From contig QAXH01005874.1 of NCBI GenBank assembly GCA_004335635.1, positions 28,744 through 92,743 on the forward strand: DNA of 64,000 nt, read 5' to 3'. Under the pieces are notes generated by a model, which saw only the letters and a list, made by a program, of their open reading frames with translations, made no database searches and was not told where the DNA came from. The DNA is from Chloromonas sp. AAM2. Taxonomy: Eukaryota > Chlorophyta > Chlorophyceae > Chlamydomonadales > Chlamydomonadaceae. Every line of letters begins with the position of its first letter. The stretch's first letter is position 1. Below, in pieces: positions 35,701-50,700 of this stretch. A program made the translations under genes and the position numbers.

Positions 35701-38700
35701 TGGGCTGCATCAGTATGTGCCAGACCTGCTGCCAAAGCACAGTTTGGGATATGCAGGCTTCACTTATGCATAATATGCAGATATGAGCAAGACATGATGT
35801 TTGGGTAGCATGCACAATCTGACGGATGCTGATCTGGCGGATGCTGAGTGAGGATGCTTAACTGGGTCCACCATTGGCATGCAGGCGCATTCGTCGTGGC
35901 AAGGTGGCCCAGATTGACCGGCTGCTCTCCCAGGCAGACGAGTACAAGAAAAACAAGTAAGAATTCAATTTCAGGGAATGGGTCTGCTGATGCACACTTC
36001 CAGCCACGCAGGACAGTTTTCAGCCTGATTGATGGAATCTTGTAAAGTATCTTGACATGCTCGAGCGGGCCACAGCCTGATAGCATACACATGGCTGCCT
36101 GCAGAAGCAGCCCCTGATGTAAACATATATGTTCAGGAGCCCACATGTTTGAATGAATCACACTTCAAAAATTATGCCAGTGGGTTGGACAGATGATGGG
36201 TTTGCAGTGTCGCTGCATCAGGCCCGAAAGCAAATGCCATTCACTAAGCAGCTCCCTGATGCTGCCTGCAGCCCTCATGACACACGTATTCACGAGCTGC
36301 AAGTCCAGGCACGACAAGTGGCAAGGAGCAGCATTGAGGATTCAATCAACCGACAGGTAGTGACGAAACACGGAGTGGAGGATTTTCAGCAAGTCACAGC
36401 TGTTGCCTCGGTGTTTACTACAATCTGCAACGGTTCGCTTATGGTTGTGTGAAACTGCTGGTTGGGGCATGGCTCCAAGTGTGGCTTGATGATGACTGGA
36501 GATGAGAGACGGAGAGCCCGAGTATGCGGCCTCTGGTAATCATGTAGGGCATGTACCACGTGGCTCGTGTGTGCATGTAACGCACAGCGCATGTAGCATG
36601 CATTGGGTGGCTTCTGGTGTGACAAGCAGGTGATGATTCACAAAACAAATGGGTAATTTGCGTCCGATCTACATGAGGACAAGGATTACGTCTGATGCGA
36701 GTCAGCACTCAAAAATTCCTAGATGACCTGGTTCCATTTACCGGAAAGGTGTACTGAGCGGTGGGTGGGTGGTGCTGCTGCTGCTTACTTGCATGTTGTG
36801 ACGCACAGTTAGCACCATGCAGTATGTTCTGGGCGTCGCTGCGTGACCATTATTTACACTGCACGGCAGATCTGAATGCACCATTGACATGGCACGTGAC
36901 ATACTTAGCGAACCCACAGTGCTGGTGCTAGGCTCTTTTCATATTCATACTTCTCCACTAGTGACTCAGCAGGCATCTTACCAAAGAAGTAGGCTGGGCT
37001 GCTGTTGTTGCCTCGTGCTTCTGTAGTTGCTTTTTGTTTGCACCACCCCGGACCGCACCTTCGCTCTTTCACGATACTTGTTGTACTAAGCACCCAGTGT
37101 TAGGGTCTGGGCTTGGTGCCGACCGTGTGGCGTTGTACACGTTTGAGTGCATGCAGAAGCAAATGGACGCGCGTGCCATGGGCCGCATGATCGCTTCTCT
37201 GGAGGGCGAGGCCAAGTTCGGTGCCAGCGCTAGGGGGGCGGGCAAGGGTCATGCCAAGCAGGCCGAGGGAGCGGTGAGTGGCCATGTACTCCCCCGGGCA
37301 TTTCCCGCCCGGGCATCTGCAGCTAACATGCACATGTTCATGTTGTCGGCTGACATATCAGCTAATCCTATTTCTCAGCCTAGACAGCAGCTGTCAGTAT
37401 GGTACTCTCGTTGCTGTATGATGTGTGCATGCTAGCGGAAGCACTGCTGGCTTGTGGGGTGCGTGGTTTGCCAAGACCTTTGTAGGGAATCACACACCTT
37501 CGCACCCCAGAACACCAGCAATCTTGGTTGGCATTCGCCAGGGAATCTTTTTGAAGATCAGGTAATGTCGAGGGCGTTTGTTTGCTGCCTTGGCAGGGTG
37601 GCAAGGAGGGCGGCAAGGCGGCTGCCATCCGCCTAGCCAATCTGATGGACAAGCGCAAGGCGGCCCTACAGGAGCAGCTGGGACTGTGGGCGACGGCCGA
37701 GGCAAAGGTGAGCCATTGTGTTTGCCATACAGGCAGTGAATTTGCCAGACACTAAACGCAAAGCAACTGATCCAGGTAGAGGATGATTCATTTGATCAAG
37801 CATTCGTTGGAAAGAACTCCGATCTATATCGTCCCACAAGTGAAACAGAAGATGGCTCAAGCTCGACGTACAACACCTTCAAACTCGCACACACTGACTG
37901 CTACCTCGCACATTTCCATGTCATTCCTATTTCCTTATTTGCTGTGCTCTCATTATCATCTCTCATGTGTGACAGGTGTTGGCCTGGGCGGGCAGCTACA
38001 GCAGCGCGCAGGGCTGGACGGACCCCGCCACGGTGCAGGGCGTGTGCCTGGCGCCCGTGGATGCGTTCATGGCCGCGCACACGGACCTGCAGCCGGAGGT
38101 GCAACAGGTGGGTGTGAGAGGTTGTGTGAGATTTGGGGACGTGAGAGAAGAAACCGTGGGTGTTAGGAAGGGGGATTTCTGGGGACGTGGGGTGGGGCGG
38201 TGGGAATGTGGGTGTGTGGGTGGGGTTGTGCAAGGCTTCTGTGTTTAGCCTGCGCTTGCAAGCATGCACTGGATGCTACTGCTAGACGAATCAGGTCAGC
38301 CGTGGTTGCTGCTTTATGAATGTGAGATGGTTCTGATCCTGTGTTCCTTGGCGTACAGGTTGCTCTCGGAACCAAGCTGTTGGTCCTCTTCCATGCTATC
38401 AGGGAGCGGCTCAAGCTCAACTCCACACTGAGTTCGGCCAGCGTCGCTGCTGCAGCTGTTAGTGGAGCAAATAGTACAACCAACGGTGAAGCAGCCACTG
38501 CTGCTGCCAGTGGTGTTGATGGGCTGCAACAGCAGCAGGCTGCAGCACAGCCTGGCGAGCTAGATGAAGGCATTGCGAAGCTGTTAGTGGAGCTGGTTGT
38601 CGCAGTTCAGGCCATCAAGGCCCTGCCAGCGTCGGTCCTGCTCACGCCCGTCCTAGAAACTTTCGGATCGGATTCCAAGGGTGCGGAGAAGGACAAGGAC

Positions 38701-41700
38701 AAGTCCAAGGATAAGGACAAGTCGTCCAAGGATAAGGAAAAATCGTCCAAGGATAAGGAAAAATCGTCCAAGGACAAGGATAAGTCGTCCAAGGGAAAGG
38801 AGGGCGATGACAAGGGTGGCAAGGGCAAGGATGGTGCGACTGGTGGCGACCCTGCGGCAGGTGCCGGCAGCCTGATCAAGCTACCTTGGCAGCCTAACCG
38901 CTCAACAACCGCCCTTGCTGCTGTGCTGGCCACGCTGCAGTCACTAGGGTTTGGGGAGGTTTCTAGTCGCTTGGTGGAGGAGGTTGCAGGCAAAGCCGCC
39001 ACAGCAGGCGCTAGTGGTGACGGAACCGGGCAGGCTACTGCTAAGCCATCCAAGGGATCGTCCAAGGCCAAAGCAACCGTTTCTGGCGTTGGTGAAGGTG
39101 CTGCTGAAAAGGAAGCGGACCCAGCCGCAGCTGCAGCCACCTCAGCGATGCAGGCAGCTGCAGCTGCGCTCAAGCTCAAGTCGGTACCGGTCGGTTTCTG
39201 CCCTGTCCGTTTCCAGCTGCGTTACATGGGTCACTTGTTGGAGCGGCCGGTGTCAGGTGCTCAGGATCAGCGGGTGCACGGCTTCAGGCCTGACCCCTGG
39301 CAGCAGCGTCTGTTGGATGCCGTAGATAAAGGTGAGTGGAGGCACGTGCACCTTTGATGGAAGGTAAGTTATGTTGACTGAGTAGCGTAGCGATGAGACT
39401 TGGTAGACCAAGCAGGAACATTCCAGCGAAGAGCGCTTGCATTCAAGGTCAAGGAGTCAAGGAACAGTATGGTATAAGCACAGGATGTGCAGCAGTATAG
39501 TAGCAAATGCTTTCCTGCTCAGATTACCAGCTGAAGTGGCTTGCTGATGCCGCCCTGCTTGTTAAACGGAGCTGTTAGAAAACAGCTGCAGCGATTCGCC
39601 TTCTGATGCCCTCTACCTGGCGCTGCACATTATCCAACCTGCCGACACTTGTTTGTTTGGAAAGGGGCCATGATGGTTCTATTGCCCTCTACCTGGCTCT
39701 ACACGCAGGTTCCTCGTGTGTGATTAGCGCCCCCACCTCTAGCGGCAAGACTTTCATTGCCTCGTATGTCATCGCCCGCGTGCTCGGCGAATCTGAGGCG
39801 GGCCGGGCAGTCATAGTGCTGCCCACCAAGGCGCTGGTCAACCAGCTGTCGGCACAGGTGGGCCACTTGGGGGCCTTTGTGATGCAAAACGTTTTGGAGT
39901 CTCATGCTGACTGTCGAGCATGTGGCAATCATGTGTACGGCATGTCTGGGAGTCGCGTGTTGAGTGGGCCATGCAGGAACATGGTAGGGCGTGGAAAGGA
40001 CGTGTGGCTGGTGCCGGTGTGCAAAACAGTACCAAGCTAGCCATGGACAGCGAAGAGCAGGGGTCAGCACTGACAGGGACTGTGGGGTTTGGGACGCACT
40101 GGAAGACTGCATCCATTCGTCCATTCTGGGTGTTCAAGCACAATCAGTTCCAATTTATTGTGACAAGAAAACGTTGGGGATGTGGAGGCATGGCGTTGTG
40201 GGGCACCGCACATGTCCATCTGCCATGAAACATGCTGACATCCACATGTGTGTGAATCGAGCAGGCCATACTGAAGGCTATGAATGTGAGTTGTGCTGTG
40301 ACGTGGCGACAGGTGCATAGAAGTGCAAATCATGAGTACATTTCACGGTGACAACACGAGCTGTGTGGCCCACATCAGCGCCTGACCCACTCATTCTCAT
40401 CCGCGTGTCGCACCTGCAGGTTCAGAAGGACTTTGGCCCGGTGTTCGGCGTGTTCACTCGCGACTTCCGCAACAACATTGACGGTTGCCGTGTGCTCATC
40501 ACAGTGCCCGAGTGCCTGGAGACACTGGTGCTGGCGTCCGGATGGCAGGAACAGGTGGGCCAGCTTTGACGGAGCTGGGGGTGCAGTCACGACTGCTGCG
40601 TGCATAACTGCTATGTGCACAACTACTATGCTCAACTGCTGTGCGGCATGCCTGCCTGGCTATCTGCTCCTCATGATGCAATCATACGATGAGTGAACAC
40701 CCTGCTAAGCCATGCACGAGGTAGGAAAGTTCTGTCATCCTCTATTGAGCAATCGCACTCCTGATGTAAAGCGACATGGACACTGCATGACGCTCAACAT
40801 GGTTAGCTGTCTGCATCCTATGAAAACAGCTGCCATTGTGTTCCTGGCCTGCCCGCCTGCCTGTCGCTGCAGATGAGCCGCGTGCGTTACCTGATTCTGG
40901 ACGAGGTTCACTGCATGAACGAGCGTGGCAGCGGGGAGGTGTGGGAGAGACTCATGATGACTGCAAGGTGTGTTAGGGCATTAATAACTGATGGTTTGCA
41001 GGGAGTTGCGATACAAAACAAACAGCATGAACATGGACATGCATGCCTGTGTGCATGCAGTGGTGGAAACGGCACGCTTTCATGCACAATTGTTTACAGC
41101 ACACGAGAGCTGCGTCTGCAAAGCTGCATCATCTGCACGTGCAATTGCTGGCGATGTCGCTATGCCCATGCACCGTCTGCTCTGGCTTGTCAGATTGGGT
41201 CTGCTTACTGCACCTATGCACCTGCACTTGCAGGTGCCCAATCCTTGCTTTGTCCGCCACCATCGGCAACCCTGAGGCGTTTGCTGGGTGGCTGCGGCGC
41301 GCAAAGGCGCTGGCCAGGGCCCAGGACATGCAGCGGGGACCGGCGCACGTGCAGCCAGCAGAGCACTACGATGTGAGTGGCAACTGTGCCTACGCATCAT
41401 TTGTGACTTACTTCATTGGAAATGGTTAAGCGTTATATGGCACAGGCAGACAGGTAGACAGACAGACGTGGAATGCATTGAGTCATGCGTGTACAGGCTC
41501 TTCATGGGTTATGAAAGGGTCTCTAGCCTCTCTGGTGCAATCCAGGGTTTTTGGCACCAGCTTTGCCTCTTCCGTCAGTTACCCTTGGTGCGAGAAGGGA
41601 CTTTGTGACCAGGGCCGTCACGCCGTCACATCACCACATCACCGTCACCTGTTCACCACATCACCGTCACCTGTTCACCCCTGTTCACCACATCACCACA

Positions 41701-44700
41701 TCACCGTCACCTGTTCACCACATCACCACATCACCGTCACCTGTTCACCACATCACCACATCACCACATCACCGTCACCAGTTCCCTACCTGCCCCTGGC
41801 ACAGGTCCACTTAATCGAGCATAAGGAGCGTTACAACGACCTCCAGTACCACGTGCACGTGGCCACCACCGAGCGCATGTCGGCAGAGGACCCGCGCCAA
41901 CAGGTGTGTGTGGGGGTGACTGTTTGGTAGGTCAAGGTTAGAGAATCCGGGCAAGTCTCTGTGTGTCTTGGAGCGCATGTGCCTCTACCTAGACACAACA
42001 CGTTCGTGTATGCGTCTTTTCACATCAGGAGCGTTTTTTGCACTAGAAAGGAGCAATCATATCAGGTCACCTGTGGTGTGTGCGTCGTTTTACATTGGAA
42101 CGTACTTTTCATGCTCGGGATGGAGCAACTATATCTCGAAGCTCACAGCAAAACAATCCAACTTTGTTGCAGGTGCTACCGCCCAACCCCCTGGGGCCCG
42201 TGTGGACCGCGGGAGGGGCGCCGCCCGTGCCACCACAGCAACCAGACCATGAGGTACGAGTTTGTTTTCATCCATCTGCCATCCTACTGATCAACTGTAG
42301 TGCATTATGGGCATGCACGTGCGTGTCGGGATATTTATGTCAGCAAACGGACACGCTGGGACGTGTCTGCCCTTCCCGCTTTACTTTAACGGTTTTGCGC
42401 ACCAGTGTGCAGTGTTACCGAGCCCAAGACGGGATCTTTTTAGTGTCCGCACGCTTGTGCTGACCTGAACTGATTAAGTGTGTCGGCAGATGGCTTGCTG
42501 ACATCCCCCCTCTACGCTGCCTTCCAGGTTATGGCCTTGCACCCTATTGGCAGCATTGACCTGCGCGCTGAGACGTCCCCCTCGGGCCCTCAGGGCACCT
42601 GCCGGCTAGAGGACATGAGCCTGGCGCCACAGGAGGCACTGCTGCTGTACGATACCATGTTGAAGGAGGCGGAGGCAGGGCCACAGGTAAGGGGCGGTTG
42701 AACGGTTGGACGTTTCTGGACACGTGATGATGAAGGCCTATCATGAGGCGCGCTTTTGTGACACTGTTGCGAGGCACTGTTTGGCCGTAGGGAATGTCGT
42801 TGTATCTCTCATAGCGCACTGAGGCAGCGGTTACAAAGTCACTCTCGTTGCTAGTGGTTGCCCCTACGTCTGTCTCAGATGTTCAATTGCTTGTCAGGAT
42901 AACCACAACCTGAACTGCTTGACTGGTGGCTAATGTGCCCTTGTTTGTGTCGCCGTTGCAGGACAGAGTCGCTTGACCCTCTTGATATCATTTCCCCAAA
43001 AAACTATTGATACGAATATTATGGATACTAGTACTATGTGTTCATGTCTCATCGCGTTGCAGGACAGCAGTGTCCTGTCTGGCCTGAGGTCCCTCGACCC
43101 CGCAGCCAACCTGGGTCCTGGGGCCAAGGCGGGCGGCAAGGTGCTGCTCACTAGGCCAGACACCAAGGCCTGGTCAAGGATGCTGTGCGTCCAGGCTGCA
43201 GATTGGTGCAGGTGCGGCATGGCACACTTTCATTTCCAAGGGAGTAGATCAAGGCGTCCAAGTCAGACAACCGCAAAGTGAGAGCACAGCTGGCTTCAGC
43301 CCTGGTGCTGCTGGTAGCACAGTAGAGTCATGCTTTCTAGGAAGATTACAATCACAACTACACTTACACCTGTTACATTACAGCTACGGTGGTCTTGTAC
43401 TCGTCGGATGCATGTGTCCTTGAAGACGGGCTGTCTGAACAGCACCTTTCGTGCCCATGCACGCTGTGTACATTTGTACGTTCTGCACAACCCTAGTGAA
43501 GGCTTTCAACCAACAAACACTGTCAAAACCTCAAGCATCCAGACATCTAGACTTGATTAGCTGCAACCGACAGCAATCAGCTCTGTATGCATATCAGGTC
43601 TGGTCTGACAGCTCAATTTATGCCCTGTATGCACACTAGGTCTGGTCATGAAGGCTTGAAGGCCATGCTGCGCGTCCAGCATGCGCTGTGTGGCGCCCTG
43701 GAGTCCCGCATGGAGTTGTATGACGGCGCCAGCGGCACCATGTCGGACACGCCGCATGGGCTGCCCGCGCAGCTGGATCACGTGGCACCCATGCTGCTGG
43801 GCCTGTCGAAGAGGGGCATGCTGCCCGCGCTGGTGTTCAACTTCGACCGCAGGTGACACACGCCATGGTGTTTCATGCCAAGGCAGCCTGCATTATCATA
43901 TGCAGCCTGGAAATCAAAGCACGGTCTGGCAACATCAACAGTTTGGTGCGTTTGGTGACCTGCAGCCTCTACAGTTACATCTGAACGTGCTTGTATCAAG
44001 CTGAGCTGCATGCTAGTCAGGAGCTGCTGAGTTTGCTGCATCGTGTTTGTGTTATTGCTGCATCGCTTCAACTTCTTGTTGTTGTTTGCGAGTGTGCAGG
44101 GCATGTGAGCGGTACGCGGAACGGCTTGTGGGTGAGCTGGAGATGGCGGAGCAGGAGTGCCGGGATAAGTACGCCAAGAGGCTGCAGGCGGAGAGGGACA
44201 GGATCGAGGTGCAGGTCAGTGTGTGGCTTCATTCAACAAGGGCTTTGTATTCCCCCGTCCTGGCAAGTCACTGCTAGTTCTGCGTCATGGCAGCCCATCT
44301 TGGCAGTTGGGTTTCACTCTGCCAAGATAAGCAGTTCTTCGCTAGAACTTGTCTGCTAATCTTGGAGGGGCTCTGTATTCAATGGCGTTAGGATGGAGCA
44401 AGATGAGGTGCAGCATGTGTGTTATTGGTCTCCTCTGTGCGTCACTGCTGTGTTCTGCGCGACTCTTGTGCGCCACTGCAGGCTGCTGCGGCTGCTGAGG
44501 CCGCCAAGGCCGCGGCAAAGTGTAAGAAGGGCGAGGGCGACGAGGAGGGGGCTGGGCTGGCGGGGCAGCGTAGCGCACCCTTCAAGATCATTGACGGGAT
44601 CACTTTCTCCACGGAGGAGTCGCAGCCGGACCCCTCGTTCACATTCATGGTGCGAGGGGCAACAGCCGGGGGAATTGGCAGTGTCAGGATGGTGTGCTGC

Positions 44701-47700
44701 TGTGAGGCAAGCGCTAGGATATAATATTGGGAATAATATCTGCCTTTGTGTAACATTGTGTAACATTGTGTGACATTGTGTGACATGAGCTTCATCAGCT
44801 GTACCAGACATCTCACAAATCACAGCCTCCTTTCTGCTTGCCTGCAATACAAATCCTTTCCCTTGCTTGGCCGTGCATAATTCCTCCTTCTTGTCTGGCA
44901 ATAATGAGCTGCCCTGCTTTGCTCACAATGGACATCATATGCTTGTACGTGCTATAGTGGTGAGCTGCTCTTGTGCAGTATGCACACAGCGTGTTTGGCG
45001 TGACGTTGCCTTGCAGATGCCGAATAAGATGGGCAGTGCACTGCTTGCCGAGACCATTGAGAACCTCAGTGACGTGTTGAGTGATGGGCCTCACACGGTG
45101 CTGCTGAGGGCCCTGAGCCGCGGCATTGGCGTGCACCACAGCGGCCTGCACACGCGCTACCGGCAGGCGGTGGAGATGCTCTTCAGGTCAAGGATTCTGC
45201 AGGCAAGTGTGTGTGTGTGTGTGTGTGTGTGCGTGTGTGTGTGTGTGTGTGTGCGCGTGCGTGCGTGCTTTTGTCTGAGCGTTTATTGGGGCTGTCCAGC
45301 CACGCAACTGTTGTTGTTTACCAGATCGCAGATTGTTGGTCGTGTGGCTGTCAGGCTTGGCGTTGTTTTCAAGCGGGCTGCAAAAGGCAAGGCAACTACT
45401 TGTTGTACTGCCTGGCCTGGAGCAGGCTACGTTGCTCGCTTTCATGAGCGATGGAACTTTTTAATCCAGACAGAACGGCAGATTCGTCACAATCTTGGCT
45501 GCAGCTTGACATAGAACCCGTGATGGAACACTGACCCTAGCCCCTCTGTGGCTGCATGTGACTGATCCTCGCTTCCGTGTAGGTTGTGATAGCCACAGGC
45601 ACGCTGGCGTACGGCATCCACATGCCCTGCCGCACGGTGGTGATGGCGGGCGACAGTATCTTCCTGGATGCGCTCAACTTCAGGCAGATGAGCGGGCGAG
45701 CGGGGCGCAGGTCGGTCACAGGGGCCGGGGTGAGGGCAAGGGGTGGCAGGCGCATGCCGTTGTCTGCAGGCACATGGAATGTTGGCGCCAGGGCACTGAC
45801 GCCAGGGTCTTGCGTCATGCAGGCACTTGACAGGTGCACCCAATCTAGTTGTGGTTGATGCGAGCGGCATCGCCATGCCGTTGTTGCGGTCCAGATCAGA
45901 TGGTCCATTTACTGTAGGCACTGGGGAAAACTGTGCACTGAAAACTCATGACCCTTTCATCGACAGTTTATGCTAGCTTCAAACGAAGAACAGGGTATTC
46001 TTAAAAAGGAACTCGAACTTGGCGTTTTGCTGCCTGTGACATCTACGCCATACCACGCCATGCTCATGTCCGCTTTGCCGAGGTCTGACCCGCTCATCCA
46101 AGCTCTGATCCTCCTTCACACCGGACACACACCAGCCGTGGACCACACGCGTGCATGCAGACTGTGCGCATTCACAGACTGGTAACCGTGTGGGCCCTCA
46201 TCACAGGTTCCTGCTACCTCCTCTGCTTCCATGCCACTGTAGCATCACATGCTGTGGTTGCTTTGCTGAGGGGATGGGTGATGTGGGCAGCTGCTAAGCG
46301 CATAGCGCAAGCTGTGCGGAGGTGGGGGGATTGATGTGGGCGGCTGCCACTGGCGGCTGCTACTGCCTAGCCTGTTTGATGTGAATCACCGTAGGCCTGT
46401 GAAGTTCAACCCTTTCATCATTGAACTGTGATGCCACGGGTGTCATGTGAGTCATGTCATGACGCATTGCATGGCATCCATTCCATCACCAGGCTCGCAC
46501 ATCTATCGCATGGCATGAATGTCCGCTTTGCCGAGGTCTGACCCGCTCATCCAAGCTCTGATCCTCCTTCACACCGGACACACACCAGCCGTGGACCACA
46601 TGTGTGCATGCAGACTGTGTGCATTCACAGGCTGATAACCGTGTGGGCCCTCATCACATACAATACTGTAGCACTGCCTTTGTAGTTTTCATCTCAACGC
46701 AAGCTTTGCTGAGGAGTGTTGTGGGCGGCTGCTGAGCACCTGGATAGTTGAATCTGGAGCAGCACAGTCTGATTCGCAGCAATTAAACAGAAGTGACTGA
46801 CACTTGTGAAATGCATGTGTGCCGTGGCTGCAGAGGCCTCGACACGTTGGGTCACTGCGTGTTCTACCACCTTCCCATGCACAAGGTGCACCGGCTGCGC
46901 GCCGCGCCCCTGCCGCAGCTGAGGGGGCAGAACCTGCTCAGCCCCACGCTCACACTGCGCATGCTCATGATGAGCAGGCAGCTGCAGGACAGACAGCAGG
47001 CAACGAACAAGAAAATTCCAGGTGAGATCAGTCACACAGTCAGTGTGCAACCAATGCGTGACGATGAACGCCTTCAAGGTTATTGCTATTGATTGTTGCA
47101 CGTACACCGCTGTCTGAGTTGAAGTTGTGTGCAACTGTCGGTGTAGCATATGCACTGGCAAGTTTGTGCTTGCTCTGCACTTACGTCCCCCTCAGTACGG
47201 TTTTCCCCCTTGCTCGGTCAATATGATGTGCATCGTTCTTGTTGTCGTTGGTTTCCCTCAGGGCTGGGTAGCACTGCTACACTAGTGCCGTTGTCAACAG
47301 GTGATGTCTTTGTTCAACATCAAAATATTGTACAAACTTTCTGAAAATGTTTTCTGTTACGATTGCGTGAAAAATGTTGCGATTGTTTCTAAGATTGTCA
47401 TTCAAACAGTGCTGGCACTGTGCTTTGCACCCCCAGGCTCATTGCAATGGAGACCCTCCATTGTGCATCATATTTGTTGTCATGATCAGGACCAGGTCAT
47501 GCTGGCACACTGGTGATTGGTACATGCAAGTGTTCTAGAGTTGTTGAAAGACTTTCTGAGTTTTCTAACAGACTCTCCACTGATTGGTGTGTGCAGTTGG
47601 CGGTGCTGGTGCTCCTCCCGAGTGCATGGCATCTTCCATCATCCAGGCATCCTTCCTCAACGACGCTCTCACGCACAAAACCGCCACCCAACCGCTAACC

Positions 47701-50700
47701 ACCACAATCATTTCAAAAACGGCTGCCGCCAGCAAGGGCGGTTCAGTTGCAGTCAACGGCCAGGCTGACAGCCTGAGGCAGCAGCTTCTGCACACCTTCT
47801 GCATGAGCGTGAGGCAGCTCATGGAAGCCAAGCTGGTGAATAAGGATGGCGAGCCATGTGGCCTGGCAGGCCTGGCATCACACCTGGTAAGTGTGGCATG
47901 TCGACGTCATGAGTGTGCGAAATGGTGATATTATTGCAGGAGTGAGAGGACATGAATGAGACACATGCATGTGAATTGAGTGACACGGTGTCTGGCATTT
48001 TATCACTGTTTCAGGAGTGAGAGACTCGTATATATTAGCCATTACGTTCCAAGTCTGACCATAGGGCAGCAAACAAATGGTGATGGTTGCACGCGGACGA
48101 AAGGGTAGTTGAGTCTGCAGTTGCACAGCTGGAAGTTGCCTCGTACATGGAGATCACACCTGGGAATGCCCAGTGCTTGTGCCGACAGGGCAGAGGCAAT
48201 CCTGTGGCTGCAGTACGCAATGCAGGAGGCTCTATCAACCTCATCGCTTGCCTCTAGCATGACTGTTAGTGGTGTTGCTGTGTTGTGTTCTTGCCTGCAG
48301 TACTGGACCGCCCCCGCGAACCTGGCGCTCACTCGCCTGCTGAGCTCAGGAGCACTGCACCATGTGTGCAATGAGCAAGAACTGGTGAGTTGTGTTAGGT
48401 ATGCGCAAGTCAAGCCTTAGTCAGATAGCAGCACTTTGGCGCTAAGACACCGTGACTTCTTGCACTGCATGGCACGCAGCACACCTTTCTGATGAGAAAG
48501 GATTGGTTTGTGAATCAGTACTCAGTTCAACAACTGTAATCGGGTACTGTAGCGCTGACAATAAAACGAAGGTGTAGCGCTAAGGCTGAACCCAAGTTAT
48601 GTTATGTCAGTTATGCGGAACTCGTGCCTTTTCCAGCTACTGTCGCGCTTTCGAAGGCATCTGCACTTGATTATGTGCCAACCACGCCACCGCATGCCAT
48701 GTACCAACCTTGAATGAAGCAATTGAATTGTAAATGCTGCAATTGAATTGTATATGAGTCGTTCAGCCGGTGCAGTAGTGTGCCAACAAAACCCATCCTT
48801 CATCCCATTATCTCGTTGCCGTGATCACACTGTCGCATGAATGTCCGCTTTGCCGAGGTCTCAATCGCTCTTCCAAGCTCTGATCCTCCTTCACACCGGA
48901 CACACACCAGCCGTGGACCACACGCGTGCATGCAGACTGTGCGCATCCACTGCTCTGAAGATCGTGTGGGCCCATATCGCATTTGTACACCTTGCCTCTA
49001 GTGTCTGTTTGATGCACTTTTGAGGGCGTGTGCTTCTAGATGATGCGCTTTCCTTGTTTCCACGGCACATGCTACACCCACTCAAGTTTAAGTCATTTCA
49101 ATTTCACGCCAAACATTGAAACGGGTCGGTCATCACGCCTGTGTCTGTTGGTAAATGCTTCCATGTGTTGCTTGCAGTGATTGTAAGGAGGTGCGTGCAG
49201 GCATGGAGGAGTATGACCGTGCCTTGCCTCTTGTACTTGCATGCAATTGCGCACGCATCTGAGGGCATGAACATGTGCGGTTTCTCTGTCCCTACGGCAT
49301 GCTGCGCATGCACAACCCTCACATTGAGGCTGCGTCTGCAAACCCAGGTTCGCCATTCCAGGCATTTGTAGCAGTACACCTGTCAACTACATCCAACTCT
49401 TGCCTTCTGTTCTCACACACGCGCACACACACACACACACACTCTCTCTCTCTATCTCTCGCTTCATAACCATAACACGAGCGTCATTGTGTGTGCAGCA
49501 GGGCGCGCAGGGCGCAGCAGCCGCTCTTGAGCGGTTGATGTTGGTTATGGCGCACCTCTTTGTGCGTCAGCCTCTGCCCTCCCCGCTCACAGCTAAGCAC
49601 ATGCAGGTGAGCACGGCGGGTGCTTTTCACTTTGGCGGTTGTTTGCCAGTTTTGTCCGTTTCTTGAAGGCTTAAATCTGATTTTCACAACGTAACAAGCA
49701 CGACTGTACGAATGCAAACAACGATGCTAAACAGCAACACTCGTTTGCACTTGAGACCAGCAGTCCCTTGCAATGCGAGTACGCTGATGTTGTAGGGATG
49801 CTTGAGCCATGCTGTGGTCCACTTGTGGGGCAATACAGGTGTGGAAAGGCACTCGCTTCCTCACTCGCTCACTCGTTCACTCACCCACTCACCCACTCAC
49901 CCACTCACTCATTGATGCAGCGTGCGGCCGCTAGCCACCACTCTCCCTCCCTGGTGGTGCTGCCTGCGCTGCCCGAGGTGTGCCAGGAGGTCATCCAGGA
50001 GTACAACACGGAGGTGAGAGACACAAACGCCCTTGCCAAGTATGCATATATGTGCATTGATAGCTCATGCTTGGTGCTATGGTGCCAAGCAGCAGCAGAT
50101 GCATATGTGAACAAAACCAACAACTTCATGCGTGCGAAATACATAGATAAGTGAACAAAAGGAGCAGACGGTCTGTCTGTTACAGAGAAGTCTGTCTGTG
50201 GCAGACGTGATAGGCTGATGCAAAGGGATGCCATGCTGATCAATTAGGTGCAACGCGCCGCCATGTTGCCGGACATTTTTGAGTTGTGTGTGTTCTGGGC
50301 AGTCAGCCAGCTCGCGATTGGCTCTATCTAGGGGTTTTCTCTATTTACAAGATATTGCAAGTAGATCCCTCTCTATTGTAGAGAGAGAGAGGGCCACTGG
50401 ACATCATGCCACTGCCACCCACTCGTTTGTGTTGCCTTTCGGGCAGCCACAGGTCAAGCTGCCGGTGTCACCTTGTTGTTTTGTGAATGCATGTGCCTTC
50501 AGGTGCTGACCACTTCTGTTCGCTGCATCATTCTTCAGCCCACACGCCGAGTGACAGTGTTGTTGTTGCTGCATTTCCATGCGTACAGGTGCTTATCACT
50601 TCAGTGCGCTGCATCATTGCATACGCGGCGGGGCTCTTGTCCGGGGCCGCGGGCCCGGGTGGGCAGGCGGAGCGGCGCATGCGAGATGAGGACGCAACAC

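Noticed and set aside
38607..39179. 190-codon minus-strand frame with LSLSLDDFS repeats
   Set aside because: Shadow of the Lys-rich repeat in the DDX60-like exon.
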